Shown here: piece after piece, positions 6,398-13,222 of the stretch
Layout of the letters: every line of letters starts with the position of its first letter
How positions within the stretch are numbered: the first letter of the stretch is position 1
Assembly (NCBI GenBank): GCA_002455425.1
Contig: DKKT01000040.1
Location: forward strand, 1-15,132
Length of the DNA stretch: 15,132 nt
Reading direction: 5' to 3'
Source: Chthonomonas sp. UBA6659
Lineage (GTDB): Bacteria; Armatimonadota; Fimbriimonadia; Fimbriimonadales; Fimbriimonadaceae
Program-made: the position numbers and the translations under genes
Notes under the pieces: model-generated
What the model was told of the DNA's origin: nothing
Database searches by the model: none
What the model saw: only the letters and a program-made list of their open reading frames with translations

Positions 6398-7192
6398 TCA
6401 TTGTGCCTCCAGCCAGCGTTGGGCTCCCTCCGGTTGCGTGACGCCGCTTTCCATGGCGGCCTGCAAGGTCTCGCGCAGTGAGGCCTCGACCGCATCCATC
6501 ACCAATCGGTCCAAGGCGTCTCGCGAGCGTCCCGCTTGCGCTTCGTGCAGAGCGCCGATATACGCCGCGCGGCGTTCGACCGGGATCACCGCGATCGGGT
6601 AGCCCGCTCGCAGCAGCGCGAGGTTGAGGAGCAGCCGCCCCACGCGCCCATTGCCGTCGGCGAATGGGTGGATCGTCACGAACCGCAGGTGCGCCTCGCT
6701 CGCCCACAAGACCGGGTGCTCCGGGCTCGGCGCGTTCCACCAGGCGATGAACTCTTCCATCATCTTGGGAATCTGGAGGTGGTCCGGATAGCGATACTCC
6801 GTTCCCGCCGCCATGACGTTGATCGTGCGGAACGTTCCGACGTTCCCATGGCCCTGCCCCTTCATCACGAGGCTATGAATCTCGCGCAGCGTGCGGGCAT
6901 CGAAGGGCGTTTCGGTCCGGGCCAGCTCGAGCACGAAGTCCATCGCGTCCCGGTGACCGATGACCTCCAGGTGCTCGATCAGCGACTTGCCGCCAATGGT
7001 GATGCCCTTTTCCAGCACGATCTGCGTCTCGCTCTGGGTGAGCGTGTTGCCCTCGATCGCCGTGGAGTGGTAGGTCAGCCTGACCTCGACCCGCGACTTG
7101 AGTTCGCGCGCGACCTCCGGCGACAAGGGGCGGCACGCATCGAGCCACGCCTTGGCTTGGGTGAGCTGCTCCAGGTGGGTCACAGACGCCAC
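6398..7192 (-). CDS. fic: Fic-domain protein (predicted AMP transferase)
   Basis: 264 residues. Fic enzymes transfer AMP, or sometimes other nucleotide moieties, to hydroxyl groups of target proteins. The active-site loop HPFADGNGRVGR at 175-186 is intact (H175, D179, N181, R183). An N-terminal inhibitory helix motif, STAIEGN at 43-49 (S43...E47-G48), is present, making this a self-inhibited class II Fic whose Glu would block ATP placement. The start is a GTG at 7192; a GTG four codons in is an alternative. The first 13 bp overlap the end of the hsdM-like remnant, suggesting coupled translation. Fic genes are often embedded in type I restriction-modification operons, and this pairing fits that. 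The last 37 codons plus about 25 bp of 3' flank are duplicated at 10039-10181. Reading frame and motifs are complete, so it is likely functional. Confidence 0.93.
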   Translation of the reverse strand: MASVTHLEQLTQAKAWLDACRPLSPEVARELKSRVEVRLTYHSTAIEGNTLTQSETQIVLEKGITIGGKSLIEHLEVIGHRDAMDFVLELARTETPFDARTLREIHSLVMKGQGHGNVGTFRTINVMAAGTEYRYPDHLQIPKMMEEFIAWWNAPSPEHPVLWASEAHLRFVTIHPFADGNGRVGRLLLNLALLRAGYPIAVIPVERRAAYIGALHEAQAGRSRDALDRLVMDAVEASLRETLQAAMESGVTQPEGAQRWLEAQ

Positions 7193-7383
7193 CCGAACGG
7201 CGCAAGGTTCTTGTCGATCTCCGCGGCGAGATCGGCCTCAATGCTCATCTCACGGTTGCGGGGCGCGGCGTGCTTGATCTCGGAGGCGTCCATGTTGCTG
7301 CGAAGTTGAGCGGCGGCCTTCCCTAGTTCCGCGTCGAATCCGACATTTGCTCCGTTACCCGTGGACGCGCTCCTCGATGCCAT
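7180..7383 (-). pseudogene. hsdM: Remnant of a type I restriction methyltransferase gene (hsdM), internal deletion
   Basis: A 67-codon frame starting at ATG 7383. Residues 1-38 (MASRSASTGNGANVGFDAEL, then an LRSNMDASEIKH block) match the start of many HsdM subunits (the NGANxGFE...LR.NMDAxEYKH pattern). In HsdM this is followed by hundreds of residues including the NPPF methylase motif, all absent here. After KH the frame jumps to a 29-residue acidic tail ending FGWRL. This looks like a large in-frame deletion joining the 5' end to some 3' end. Unlike most genes here it has a good Shine-Dalgarno (GAGAGG, 7 nt before the ATG). It may now serve only as a short leader peptide for fic, or as a small Fic partner (antitoxin-like), which I consider less likely. 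It was recognised from memory of the family, not by a search. Confidence 0.6.
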
Positions 7384-7390
7384 GCCCATG

Positions 7391-7400
7391 CCTCTCTTCC
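7391..7400 (-). promoter_or_regulatory. Ribosome binding site of the hsdM-like remnant
   Basis: On the minus strand this reads GGAAGAGAGG, ending 7 nt before the ATG at 7383. It is one of very few convincing Shine-Dalgarno sequences in the window and decides the start of the remnant. Its presence contrasts with the SD-less native genes and supports a foreign origin. Confidence 0.5.
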
Positions 7401-7509
7401 AACGCGCAGAGGATGCCGCTGCGCGTGTCGCCTCCCGTTCATACCCCAATGCATCGCCGTCCCATCGGGGTTCATGTCGCGTTCGAGCGACGTTTCGACA
7501 TCGCTCACC

Positions 7510-7575
7510 AGCGGCGTGCCAGCGGCGTGCTGGCGGCGAGCGAGCGGCGAACGAGCGGCGATCAAACGGCGATTG
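7510..7575. repeat. Six tandem 11-bp repeats between the hsdM remnant and the next gene
   Basis: Consecutive 11-base units, each built on the core (A/G)(G/A)CGGCG followed by four variable bases: AGCGGCGTGCC, AGCGGCGTGCT, GGCGGCGAGCG, AGCGGCGAACG, AGCGGCGATCA, AACGGCGATTG. The period is about one helical turn, so the cores face the same side of the DNA. The array ends 39 bp before the ATG at 7615 and lies about 110 bp upstream of the hsdM remnant's ribosome binding site. It sits between two divergent genes where an operator, an iteron-like site or slippage-generated DNA are all possible. Confidence 0.65.
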
Positions 7576-7614
7576 AACCTCCAGAACAACGCGGGCGCGA
7601 CCGACAACGAAGGT

Positions 7615-8277
7615 ATGGCGAAGGTGACGACGTCGGGGGCGTTCGGGGCTCCCCAAGGCAAGATGGGCGGATTGGTGTTTGTGCGGCTCCCGGGTGGCGC
7701 GGTGTCGATGCGCGATCGCTCGATTCCCACCAACCCGCGAACGCCGGCTCAGACCGCGGTCCGCCGGGCCCTCGGCGAGGCCACCCGGCTCTACCGAACC
7801 CTCGAACCGGAAGAGATCGACGCCTGGATGGGCTTTGCGCGCGCGGTGCAGCGGATGCGACCCACGCCCTCGCTCTCACGGCCCCCACGGGTTTGCGACC
7901 TGTTCGTGGCACTGACGGCCAAGTACCTCATGGTCCATCCGGGCGGGACCGCTCCTCGCGTGCCTCCGGCGACGGTGTTTCTGGGCGACGGGGTGCGGGT
8001 GGCGGCGGAAGCCGCACCCGGTGCGGTGCGCTTCGTGGCCTCTGGGGCCAACGCGAGCGGCGTGGTCACCGAACTGCTGCTTCAACGGCTCGCGAGCGCA
8101 GGCCGCGTCGGTTCGCCCTCGGCGTACCGCTCGCAGGGGTTCGTGGCCTTCTCGGGACCCTCGGCCCATGAGATTCCGGTCTCGGCGGGGCTGTTCCTCG
8201 CTGCAATCCGATTCGTGGAGGCGTCCTCGGGACAGGTCTCGGGCCTTGTGGAGTTGGGCCGCGTCCGGGTGGTGTGA
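7615..8277 (+). CDS. Hypothetical protein with phage-like N-terminal motif
   Basis: A 220-residue soluble protein. The N-terminus GAFGAPQGKMGGLVFVR (9-24) followed by NPRTPAQTAVRRAL (40-53) and LEPEEIDAWMGFARAV (63-78) follows a pattern seen in small phage- or prophage-associated proteins (G-x-hGxxVfxR...NPxTxxQxxxR...W). The rest (about 115-215) looks like beta-strands of a structural or tail-like domain. No enzymatic motif is visible. The ATG at 7615 was chosen because the protein pattern begins there; upstream in-frame codons run through the 11-bp tandem repeats. It is very GC-rich: one 60-base line (7981-8040) has 48 G/C. It stands alone between the hsdM/fic remnant and the AT-rich gene, with no other phage genes in sight. 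Confidence 0.7.
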   Translation: MAKVTTSGAFGAPQGKMGGLVFVRLPGGAVSMRDRSIPTNPRTPAQTAVRRALGEATRLYRTLEPEEIDAWMGFARAVQRMRPTPSLSRPPRVCDLFVALTAKYLMVHPGGTAPRVPPATVFLGDGVRVAAEAAPGAVRFVASGANASGVVTELLLQRLASAGRVGSPSAYRSQGFVAFSGPSAHEIPVSAGLFLAAIRFVEASSGQVSGLVELGRVRVV

Positions 8278-8290
8278 GATTGGGTGCGCG

Positions 8291-8413
8291 TCAGTTCTTC
8301 GCGACGTATTCGATCTCAATTGTACGGCCGTCAACGAAGCATTCCCTCTGCTCTCGGAAGACTCGGACGAAGCGCGGAACCGTCACGACAAGGCACTCCG
8401 CCCTCCACTTCAT
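8291..8413 (-). CDS. Possible 40-residue small protein
   Basis: A short open frame on the minus strand from ATG 8413 to TGA 8291, 32 bp downstream of the transglutaminase-like gene and on the same strand. It encodes MKWRAECLVVTVPRF at the start and ends EIEYVAKN. Third codon positions are mainly G or C, as expected for coding DNA in this genome, and the sequence alternates hydrophobic and charged residues like a folded beta-rich fragment. There is no Shine-Dalgarno. The frame is closed 8 codons upstream. It may be a genuine small protein, the leftover end of a degraded gene, or chance. Confidence 0.35.
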   Translation of the reverse strand: MKWRAECLVVTVPRFVRVFREQRECFVDGRTIEIEYVAKN

Positions 8414-8445
8414 TTGGATATCTTCAGGGCGGAATCAGCGCGCTG

Positions 8446-9840
8446 TTAATTCCCCTGCCCCACAAACCTTGGCCCCACTCCCGTAGAAAAATTTACAAAC
8501 CTCGGGTCAGTAGGTTTAAGAGCTGGCCAAGATTTAGCCGTACCGGGTACTACGGAGGGGAAGGCGGAGCCAACATAGTCTCCTCCCTGGGACAATAACA
8601 TTCTGCCACAATTTGATGTCCCATCCGCTGTATTCTTTGGGCCATCATCAAACGACAACGAAAAGCGATAACGAAGTGTACTATCAAGCTCAAACCAAAC
8701 AAACTTTCGCTGGCCAACACCCAATAAGTCAAGTGGGCCTTGAGATTTAGGGCGCCATGCGGCTACGGCAGAAGCGTCGAGCATAAGAGCATCTCCAAGT
8801 TGGGGATCAATCGCATAACCAGCAGCATGCCCTCCATCTCCATTAAAATCACGACCAGATATCTTAGTAACCGGCACCCCCAATGCTCGCAATGCCAGAA
8901 CAACCGGAGTGTTGAGCTTTTGACAACTGCCACTTGGATTAGGGCGCGCAAAAAACTCGTTTACATCATTGGTTGATCCCCTATTTGATGTGTCATAAAC
9001 AAAGCTAGTAACGGCTAATCTCGCCATATTACCCAAGACATCGCTGACCCTAAATGGTCTTTCTCCCACTACCCCTAGCCTCTGAAGCTGCTCTACTAAT
9101 TTTGGAGCATCAACTGTATATCCATGCTCTTGCATCTCTAACCCCACTGCCTGCTGTTTGGGGGTAAGATCAAAGGTGTAGCCTCCGGTCTTTGCGCCAG
9201 CTTTTGGGACAGAAGATATCCAGGTGCCTTTTAAATCAACCCTAACATCAATAGGATTAGCCGTTCCTGCCCCAGGTGAATCTAGCCTTATCACCAACAG
9301 ATCGTGACCAGTAAGCTGCTCTGGAACAAAGGTATAATAGTTTGAGTCTTGTGGTTTAGGATCTCCAATAAACGGAATAGTTCTTCCATTAACTGCAATC
9401 TTAATCTCTGAAATCTGCTGCTCTGTAAAGTTTCTACTTAAACTATTTCTTAGCTCCCTGTATCCAAGGGGCGCTGCAAACTGAACCATTATAGGCTTAT
9501 CTGTCCAACTTTTTCCCTGCCCCGGAGTAAATCTACTCTGGAGCGCTGTTTCAAACGCCTCTTGGTTAGTTCTATCAAGGTGATAATTGGCTGCCAGATT
9601 AGGATCATAGCTAAGGGCCCGTGCTGATTTTGTTGAAGGCGATTGGGTGCTTCCTGCCCGGGTATCTTGAGATGCATTGGCTTCTCCGACAGGGGCAGTC
9701 AAAAGTGACATCGACGCCCCGCTGGCTGCGGTCATGCCCCCGGAATGGGTGCCAGGCCCTTGGTCGGAGGTCTGCGTCAACAAGCCAAACCCCGCAAGAG
9801 AAGGGAGCGCGAACCACGCCAGTTTCGATATCAGACTCAT
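8446..9840 (-). CDS. Exported transglutaminase-like (papain-fold) protein, AT-rich gene
   Basis: 464 residues. An N-terminal hydrophobic stretch after a Lys (SKLAWFALPSLAGFGLL, 5-21) looks like a signal peptide or anchor. It is followed by a Ser/Thr/Gly/Ala-rich linker to about residue 75, then a globular region. At 303-356 the pattern SGSCQKLNTPVVLALRALGVPV ... GGHAAGYAID ... LMLDAS gives a Cys-His-Asp set (C306, H338, D355) with the spacing of transglutaminase-like hydrolases. Such proteins cross-link or cleave amide bonds in extracellular proteins or peptidoglycan, but the substrate is unknown. The DNA is strikingly AT-rich: lines 8641-8700 and 9301-9360 each have 25 G/C of 60, while the first roughly 55 codons are GC-rich like the host. 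This implies a foreign domain joined to a local N-terminus. The gene is intact and has only a weak AGGA near the ATG. Confidence 0.65.
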   Translation of the reverse strand: MSLISKLAWFALPSLAGFGLLTQTSDQGPGTHSGGMTAASGASMSLLTAPVGEANASQDTRAGSTQSPSTKSARALSYDPNLAANYHLDRTNQEAFETALQSRFTPGQGKSWTDKPIMVQFAAPLGYRELRNSLSRNFTEQQISEIKIAVNGRTIPFIGDPKPQDSNYYTFVPEQLTGHDLLVIRLDSPGAGTANPIDVRVDLKGTWISSVPKAGAKTGGYTFDLTPKQQAVGLEMQEHGYTVDAPKLVEQLQRLGVVGERPFRVSDVLGNMARLAVTSFVYDTSNRGSTNDVNEFFARPNPSGSCQKLNTPVVLALRALGVPVTKISGRDFNGDGGHAAGYAIDPQLGDALMLDASAVAAWRPKSQGPLDLLGVGQRKFVWFELDSTLRYRFSLSFDDGPKNTADGTSNCGRMLLSQGGDYVGSAFPSVVPGTAKSWPALKPTDPRFVNFSTGVGPRFVGQGN

Positions 9841-10038
9841 AATCCTGATCTTTACCCGATTCTCGCACGGGAATGAAACCTCTGGGCTGCAGGTTTGCGA
9901 ACGATCGACTCCTCAGTGCGGTTCGACGACTTCCTTATGGCCTCCTCGCGTCAGTTTGGATGCCGAAACTCTTCTTACAGCGCTTCAATCTTCGGGGAGT
10001 ACGACGATGGTCACAGGCCGAAGTCTGCTGGCGGGTGC

Positions 10039-10181
10039 ACCGCCGAAAGGGGCAGGCCAGATCTCATTTCGCATCCAGCCACCGTTGGGCTCCCTCCGGT
10101 TGCGTGACGCCGCTTTCGAGGGCCGCCTGCAAGGTCTCGCGGAGCGAGGCCTCCACCGCATCCAGCACCAATCGGTCCAAG
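10039..10181 (-). pseudogene. fic: Duplicated 3' fragment of fic
   Basis: The minus strand encodes the last 37 residues of a Fic protein (from LDRLVLDAVEASLRET to QRWLDAK and the TGA at 10064-10066), matching the end of the intact fic gene at 6398. Over 122 bp (10060-10181 against 6394-6515) I count 11 mismatches and no gaps, about 91% identity. Similarity continues roughly 20 bp past the stop with one gap. It ends abruptly at CGGTCCAAG; nothing of the Fic motif or N-terminus remains. This marks a segmental duplication or a recombination scar between two fic alleles. The rest of the 460-bp gap from 9841 to 10300 shows no open frame, RNA gene or other repeat that I can support. Confidence 0.85.
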
Positions 10182-10284
10182 ATTGCCGGGTTCAAGCCCT
10201 CCACAACTCAGATTTCAATACAGTCTGGCGACTCGCTGGGCCTCCCGTGAAGCCTTCCCCCGCCCTCCAGGTGTAGACTGACCG

Positions 10285-10290
10285 TACCGT
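10285..10290 (+). promoter_or_regulatory. Putative -10 box of the exported unknown protein gene
   Basis: TACCGT matches TANNNT, 10 nt before the ATG at 10301. A second candidate, TAGACT, lies at 10274-10279. There is no Shine-Dalgarno before the ATG. Confidence 0.3.
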
Positions 10291-10300
10291 CCCGGGACGC

Positions 10301-11878
10301 ATGCTCATGACTCTCCTCGCTGCACTCCTTCTCACCCTTGGCACCGACACTCCCCGCTCAGGAGAGCTTGCCGGATACCTCATCGTTCCCCACGATCGGG
10401 TCGACGAACGCTACGACGCAGGCTTCTCGATGTACGTCGCGGCGTGGCCGCTCCTCAAGCACTATCCGGGGCAGCAGTTCCAGAGCGGGCTCTTCGGCAC
10501 ATGGATGTTCGCGCAGTTCCCCGATCCGAAGCCGAAGGACCATTACAGCGACATCGAGGGCGGGCTCGGATGGTGGCGCGACACCCGCTTCGCGACCGAA
10601 ACCCCGAAGTTCATCATGGGTGGGGTTGCGCTCAATTTCAGCGAGTGGGCCAACGGGCCGGGTGCGGGCAAGGGGCGTGACTGGAGCAACCCGACCGGAC
10701 TCTATGGCGTCGCGCAGCTCAGCCCGTGGGTGATCTGGCCGCCGGATGGGCTGAACCTCAAGCAGGGCACCCGCGGCGAGCTCTTCGGCTACGGCTACCT
10801 GCCGTTGCCCCTCACTAACCCAAAGGTGAAGACGCTCGGAAAGGAGGTGCCGACCGGCAACCAGTGCTGGACGCTCTTTCTGAACACGGCCAACTTCAAA
10901 GGCCCGGTCGCCTTCTTCACGCCGCACTTCTGGGCAAAGGCATCGGCGCTCGACCCCGGCAAGGCCGGCATGTTCCTGGACACGCGCCCCTCGGATGCGA
11001 ACCGGGCGATCCAGATGGAGACGCAGCACGTACCCGCCTCCACCGCCGCGGACAAGAACGGCACGCTCTACGCACGCGTCGCGCCGACCCAGTTTCCAGA
11101 GACGACAAGACCGCTCATCCACCGGGTGACCGCCTACGGACGAGCCGCGCTCTGGGACCAAGTGGACGCTTGGTTCAAGGGCGGGAAGCCGGCCTCGGGA
11201 CGGATCGACCCGGCCGCATCCGCCATGTCGCGGTTCAAGAGCGAAGGCTATGCGACCTGGAAGATCGACACCGAGGCGGCCAAGCCGGACAAGCCTCAGA
11301 ACCTCGACTGGCCGAAGGTCGGGTCCGCCGTCGCTCTCGATCCTTGGACGTACGGATATCGGTGGTCGAGCACGCTGCCCACGGCCCAGGGTCTCGTCAC
11401 GCTGCCCGAGGCTTACCGATTGGGGAAGACCCCGAACGGCGACCCTATCTGGGTCGCGATCGACCCGAAGGACATCCCCGCCGAGACGGGACTCTCCGAG
11501 GTGCGCTTCGACCGCGCCCCGCGCGGGAAGCCGGAGCCGTATGTGACGCCGGACGACCCGAAGAGCAGTTGGAAAAATCCCGGCCCGGTCGCGGGCCCCT
11601 TCCGGGTGCGCCTCGGGGACGGGAGTGTGGTGACGTACTGGTGGTACCGCTTTGCCGACCAGCCTGCGCTCCTGAACGCCGACCTCACCCGCGCCGAGCG
11701 CGAAGCGATGCAGAAGCGAGTCGAAAAGCTGCACCGCACCTGGACGAAGCAGCGGGAGTACCTTCCGCCCCCCACGGTCGGCGCGTTGGCTCACCTCGAT
11801 CCCGCCGTGCTCGTTAAGCCGCCGAAGGGGCTGGAAGTCGGCTACGTCCCGATCGTGACCCGGCAGGAGGCACCGTAA
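10301..11878 (+). CDS. Exported protein of unknown function
   Basis: 525 residues. The N-terminus MLMTLLAALLLTLGT is hydrophobic and looks like a short signal peptide, although it lacks the usual positive residue; ATG 10307 is an alternative start. The mature protein is rich in Trp, Tyr, Pro and Gly (AGFSMYVAAWPLL 40-52, FGTWMFAQFPDPKPKDHY 65-82, GGLGWWRDTRF 88-98, and a YWWYRF motif late in the protein). This is typical of secreted beta-rich or carbohydrate-interacting proteins, but I recognise no catalytic motif or named family. The C-terminal 80 residues contain a charged helix (TRAEREAMQKRVEKLHRTWTKQ) and a Pro-rich end with no anchor. Codon use is like the resident genes. It is followed by a hairpin and then a glycosyltransferase gene on the same strand. 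Confidence 0.8.
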   Translation: MLMTLLAALLLTLGTDTPRSGELAGYLIVPHDRVDERYDAGFSMYVAAWPLLKHYPGQQFQSGLFGTWMFAQFPDPKPKDHYSDIEGGLGWWRDTRFATETPKFIMGGVALNFSEWANGPGAGKGRDWSNPTGLYGVAQLSPWVIWPPDGLNLKQGTRGELFGYGYLPLPLTNPKVKTLGKEVPTGNQCWTLFLNTANFKGPVAFFTPHFWAKASALDPGKAGMFLDTRPSDANRAIQMETQHVPASTAADKNGTLYARVAPTQFPETTRPLIHRVTAYGRAALWDQVDAWFKGGKPASGRIDPAASAMSRFKSEGYATWKIDTEAAKPDKPQNLDWPKVGSAVALDPWTYGYRWSSTLPTAQGLVTLPEAYRLGKTPNGDPIWVAIDPKDIPAETGLSEVRFDRAPRGKPEPYVTPDDPKSSWKNPGPVAGPFRVRLGDGSVVTYWWYRFADQPALLNADLTRAEREAMQKRVEKLHRTWTKQREYLPPPTVGALAHLDPAVLVKPPKGLEVGYVPIVTRQEAP

Positions 11879-11898
11879 GGCGTCGCTCGCGAACGCCT
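11878..11898 (+). terminator. Stem-loop after the exported protein gene
   Basis: AGGCGTCGC-TC-GCGAACGCCT folds into a 9-bp stem with one bulged A, starting at the last base of the TAA stop. No T run follows, so it may be a weak terminator or an mRNA 3'-end stabiliser. Confidence 0.35.
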
Positions 11899-11992
11899 GC
11901 TCAAGGCTCGTAGCGCTTTCTCCCGGAACAGGCACCTTGCTCGGCTTGGGCATGTGAAGGCAGCGGAAACTTCCGCCACAATCAACACCGGC

Positions 11993-13222
11993 ATGCGCAT
12001 CCTCATCGTCAGCAACCTGTTCCCCCCCGACTACGACGGCGGGCTGGAGATGAACGCTTGGAAGCTTGCCCGGGCGCTCCGCGCGAGGGGGCACGAGGTG
12101 TTCGTTGCCACCAGTCGATTCCGGGAAGGGTTCGTGCCGACGGGGGATGAGCCGGAGTGGGTGCACCGCATCTTCACCTTTGCTCCCGCCTACCGCCCGG
12201 TGAGTGGAGGTCTCGGCGGCAAGATCGACCACACCCGGCAATACGTCGAGCGGGAGAAGATCGCGATCCAGAACACCCGCGCACTCCTCAAGTTGCTCGC
12301 AGACCTCCCCGTCGACTTTGGCTACGTTTTCGGGATGCACCGGGTCGGAACCCCGGCGGTGGCCGCGTTCACCGATCGCAAGCTGCCCGTCCTCTGGCAT
12401 TGCGGAGATCACTACCTCGCGGACCGCGAGCCGGAGCACTTCGCGCCGGGCAAGCTCTTGAAGGCGGTTCAGGCGACCGTTGTGAAGGAGGCGCGCGATC
12501 TGGAGGCAAGGGTCGACTACTCGCACATCGCGTTCGTCAGCCAATATCTTTGCGATCACTTCGCCGAGAAAGGGTTTCCGCTCCAGACGACCTACATCAT
12601 CCCGCGCGGCATCGAGTTTCCCCTTGGCGAGGACGTCGATCGAGTCCGGTCGACGCCGCCCGCCTTCCTCACCGCAAGCCAACTGATCGAGCACAAGGGC
12701 ATCCACGTCGCGATCGAGGCGGCGGGGCTCCTGAATGCGCGCCGACCCGAGCTCGAATGGCAACTCCAAATCGTCGGGAAGGGCCGCGATGAATATCGGC
12801 AGCGTCTCGCCGACCTCGCCTATGAACTCGGCATCGAGTCGCGCATCCACTTTCTCGGCATGCTGCCCCGCGACGAAGTCTTGGCCCGCATGCGCGATGC
12901 CACGGCCTTCATCAGCGCGTCGCTTTGGGGCGAGCCGTTCGCGAATACGATCATCGAGAGTCTCGCGAGCGGCACCCCGCTGATCGGAGCGCAGACCGGA
13001 TCGATCCTCGAGGTCGTGCGCGACGAGGAGTCGGCTCTGATCTACTCGAAGGACGACGCCACCGCACTCAGCGCTCGGATGGAACGGATTCTGACCGATC
13101 CCGAGCTTGCCCGGCGGCTCGCCGCCCGCGGTCTGGAGGTGATCCGCCGGGGCTACACGATGGACGCGATTCTGGACCGCACGGAACGGGTGTTCGAGGA
13201 GCTACTCGTAACCCGGGCGTGA
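11993..13222 (+). CDS. Family 4 glycosyltransferase (GT-B fold)
   Basis: 409 residues. This family transfers a sugar from a nucleotide-sugar donor, with retention of configuration, to a lipid-linked or cell-surface acceptor. Seen: the N-terminal acceptor-side motif NLFPPDYDGGLEM (8-20), the phosphate-contact region TASQLIEHKGIHVAIEAA (227-244) with K235, and the EX7E motif GEPFANTIIESLASGTPLIG (313-332; E314 and E322). Acceptor and donor cannot be told. An in-frame GTG at 11954 would add 13 residues, but the conserved MRILIVSNLFPP start at 11993 is preferred. The upstream gene is 115 bp away. The 3' end overlaps the MmgE/PrpD-family gene on the other strand by 21 bp. The cytoplasmic or membrane-peripheral location is inferred from the absence of hydrophobic segments. 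Confidence 0.93.
   Translation: MRILIVSNLFPPDYDGGLEMNAWKLARALRARGHEVFVATSRFREGFVPTGDEPEWVHRIFTFAPAYRPVSGGLGGKIDHTRQYVEREKIAIQNTRALLKLLADLPVDFGYVFGMHRVGTPAVAAFTDRKLPVLWHCGDHYLADREPEHFAPGKLLKAVQATVVKEARDLEARVDYSHIAFVSQYLCDHFAEKGFPLQTTYIIPRGIEFPLGEDVDRVRSTPPAFLTASQLIEHKGIHVAIEAAGLLNARRPELEWQLQIVGKGRDEYRQRLADLAYELGIESRIHFLGMLPRDEVLARMRDATAFISASLWGEPFANTIIESLASGTPLIGAQTGSILEVVRDEESALIYSKDDATALSARMERILTDPELARRLAARGLEVIRRGYTMDAILDRTERVFEELLVTRA

Noticed and set aside
7510..7575. CRISPR array
   Set aside because: The units are 11 bp in direct tandem without spacers of constant length, and no cas genes are present.
7474..7614. Upstream in-frame start for the phage-like protein
   Set aside because: The extension translates the 11-bp tandem repeats (Ala/Arg/Ser-rich), and the protein pattern begins at 7615.
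11954..11992. GTG start adding 13 residues to the glycosyltransferase
   Set aside because: The added residues are not family-like, and the conserved MRILIVSN start lies at 11993.
10358..12850. 830-codon open frame on the minus strand opposite the exported protein and glycosyltransferase genes
   Set aside because: It spans two unrelated plus-strand genes and the gap between them, and its product is Arg/Glu/Val-rich with no motif. It is a high-GC antisense shadow.
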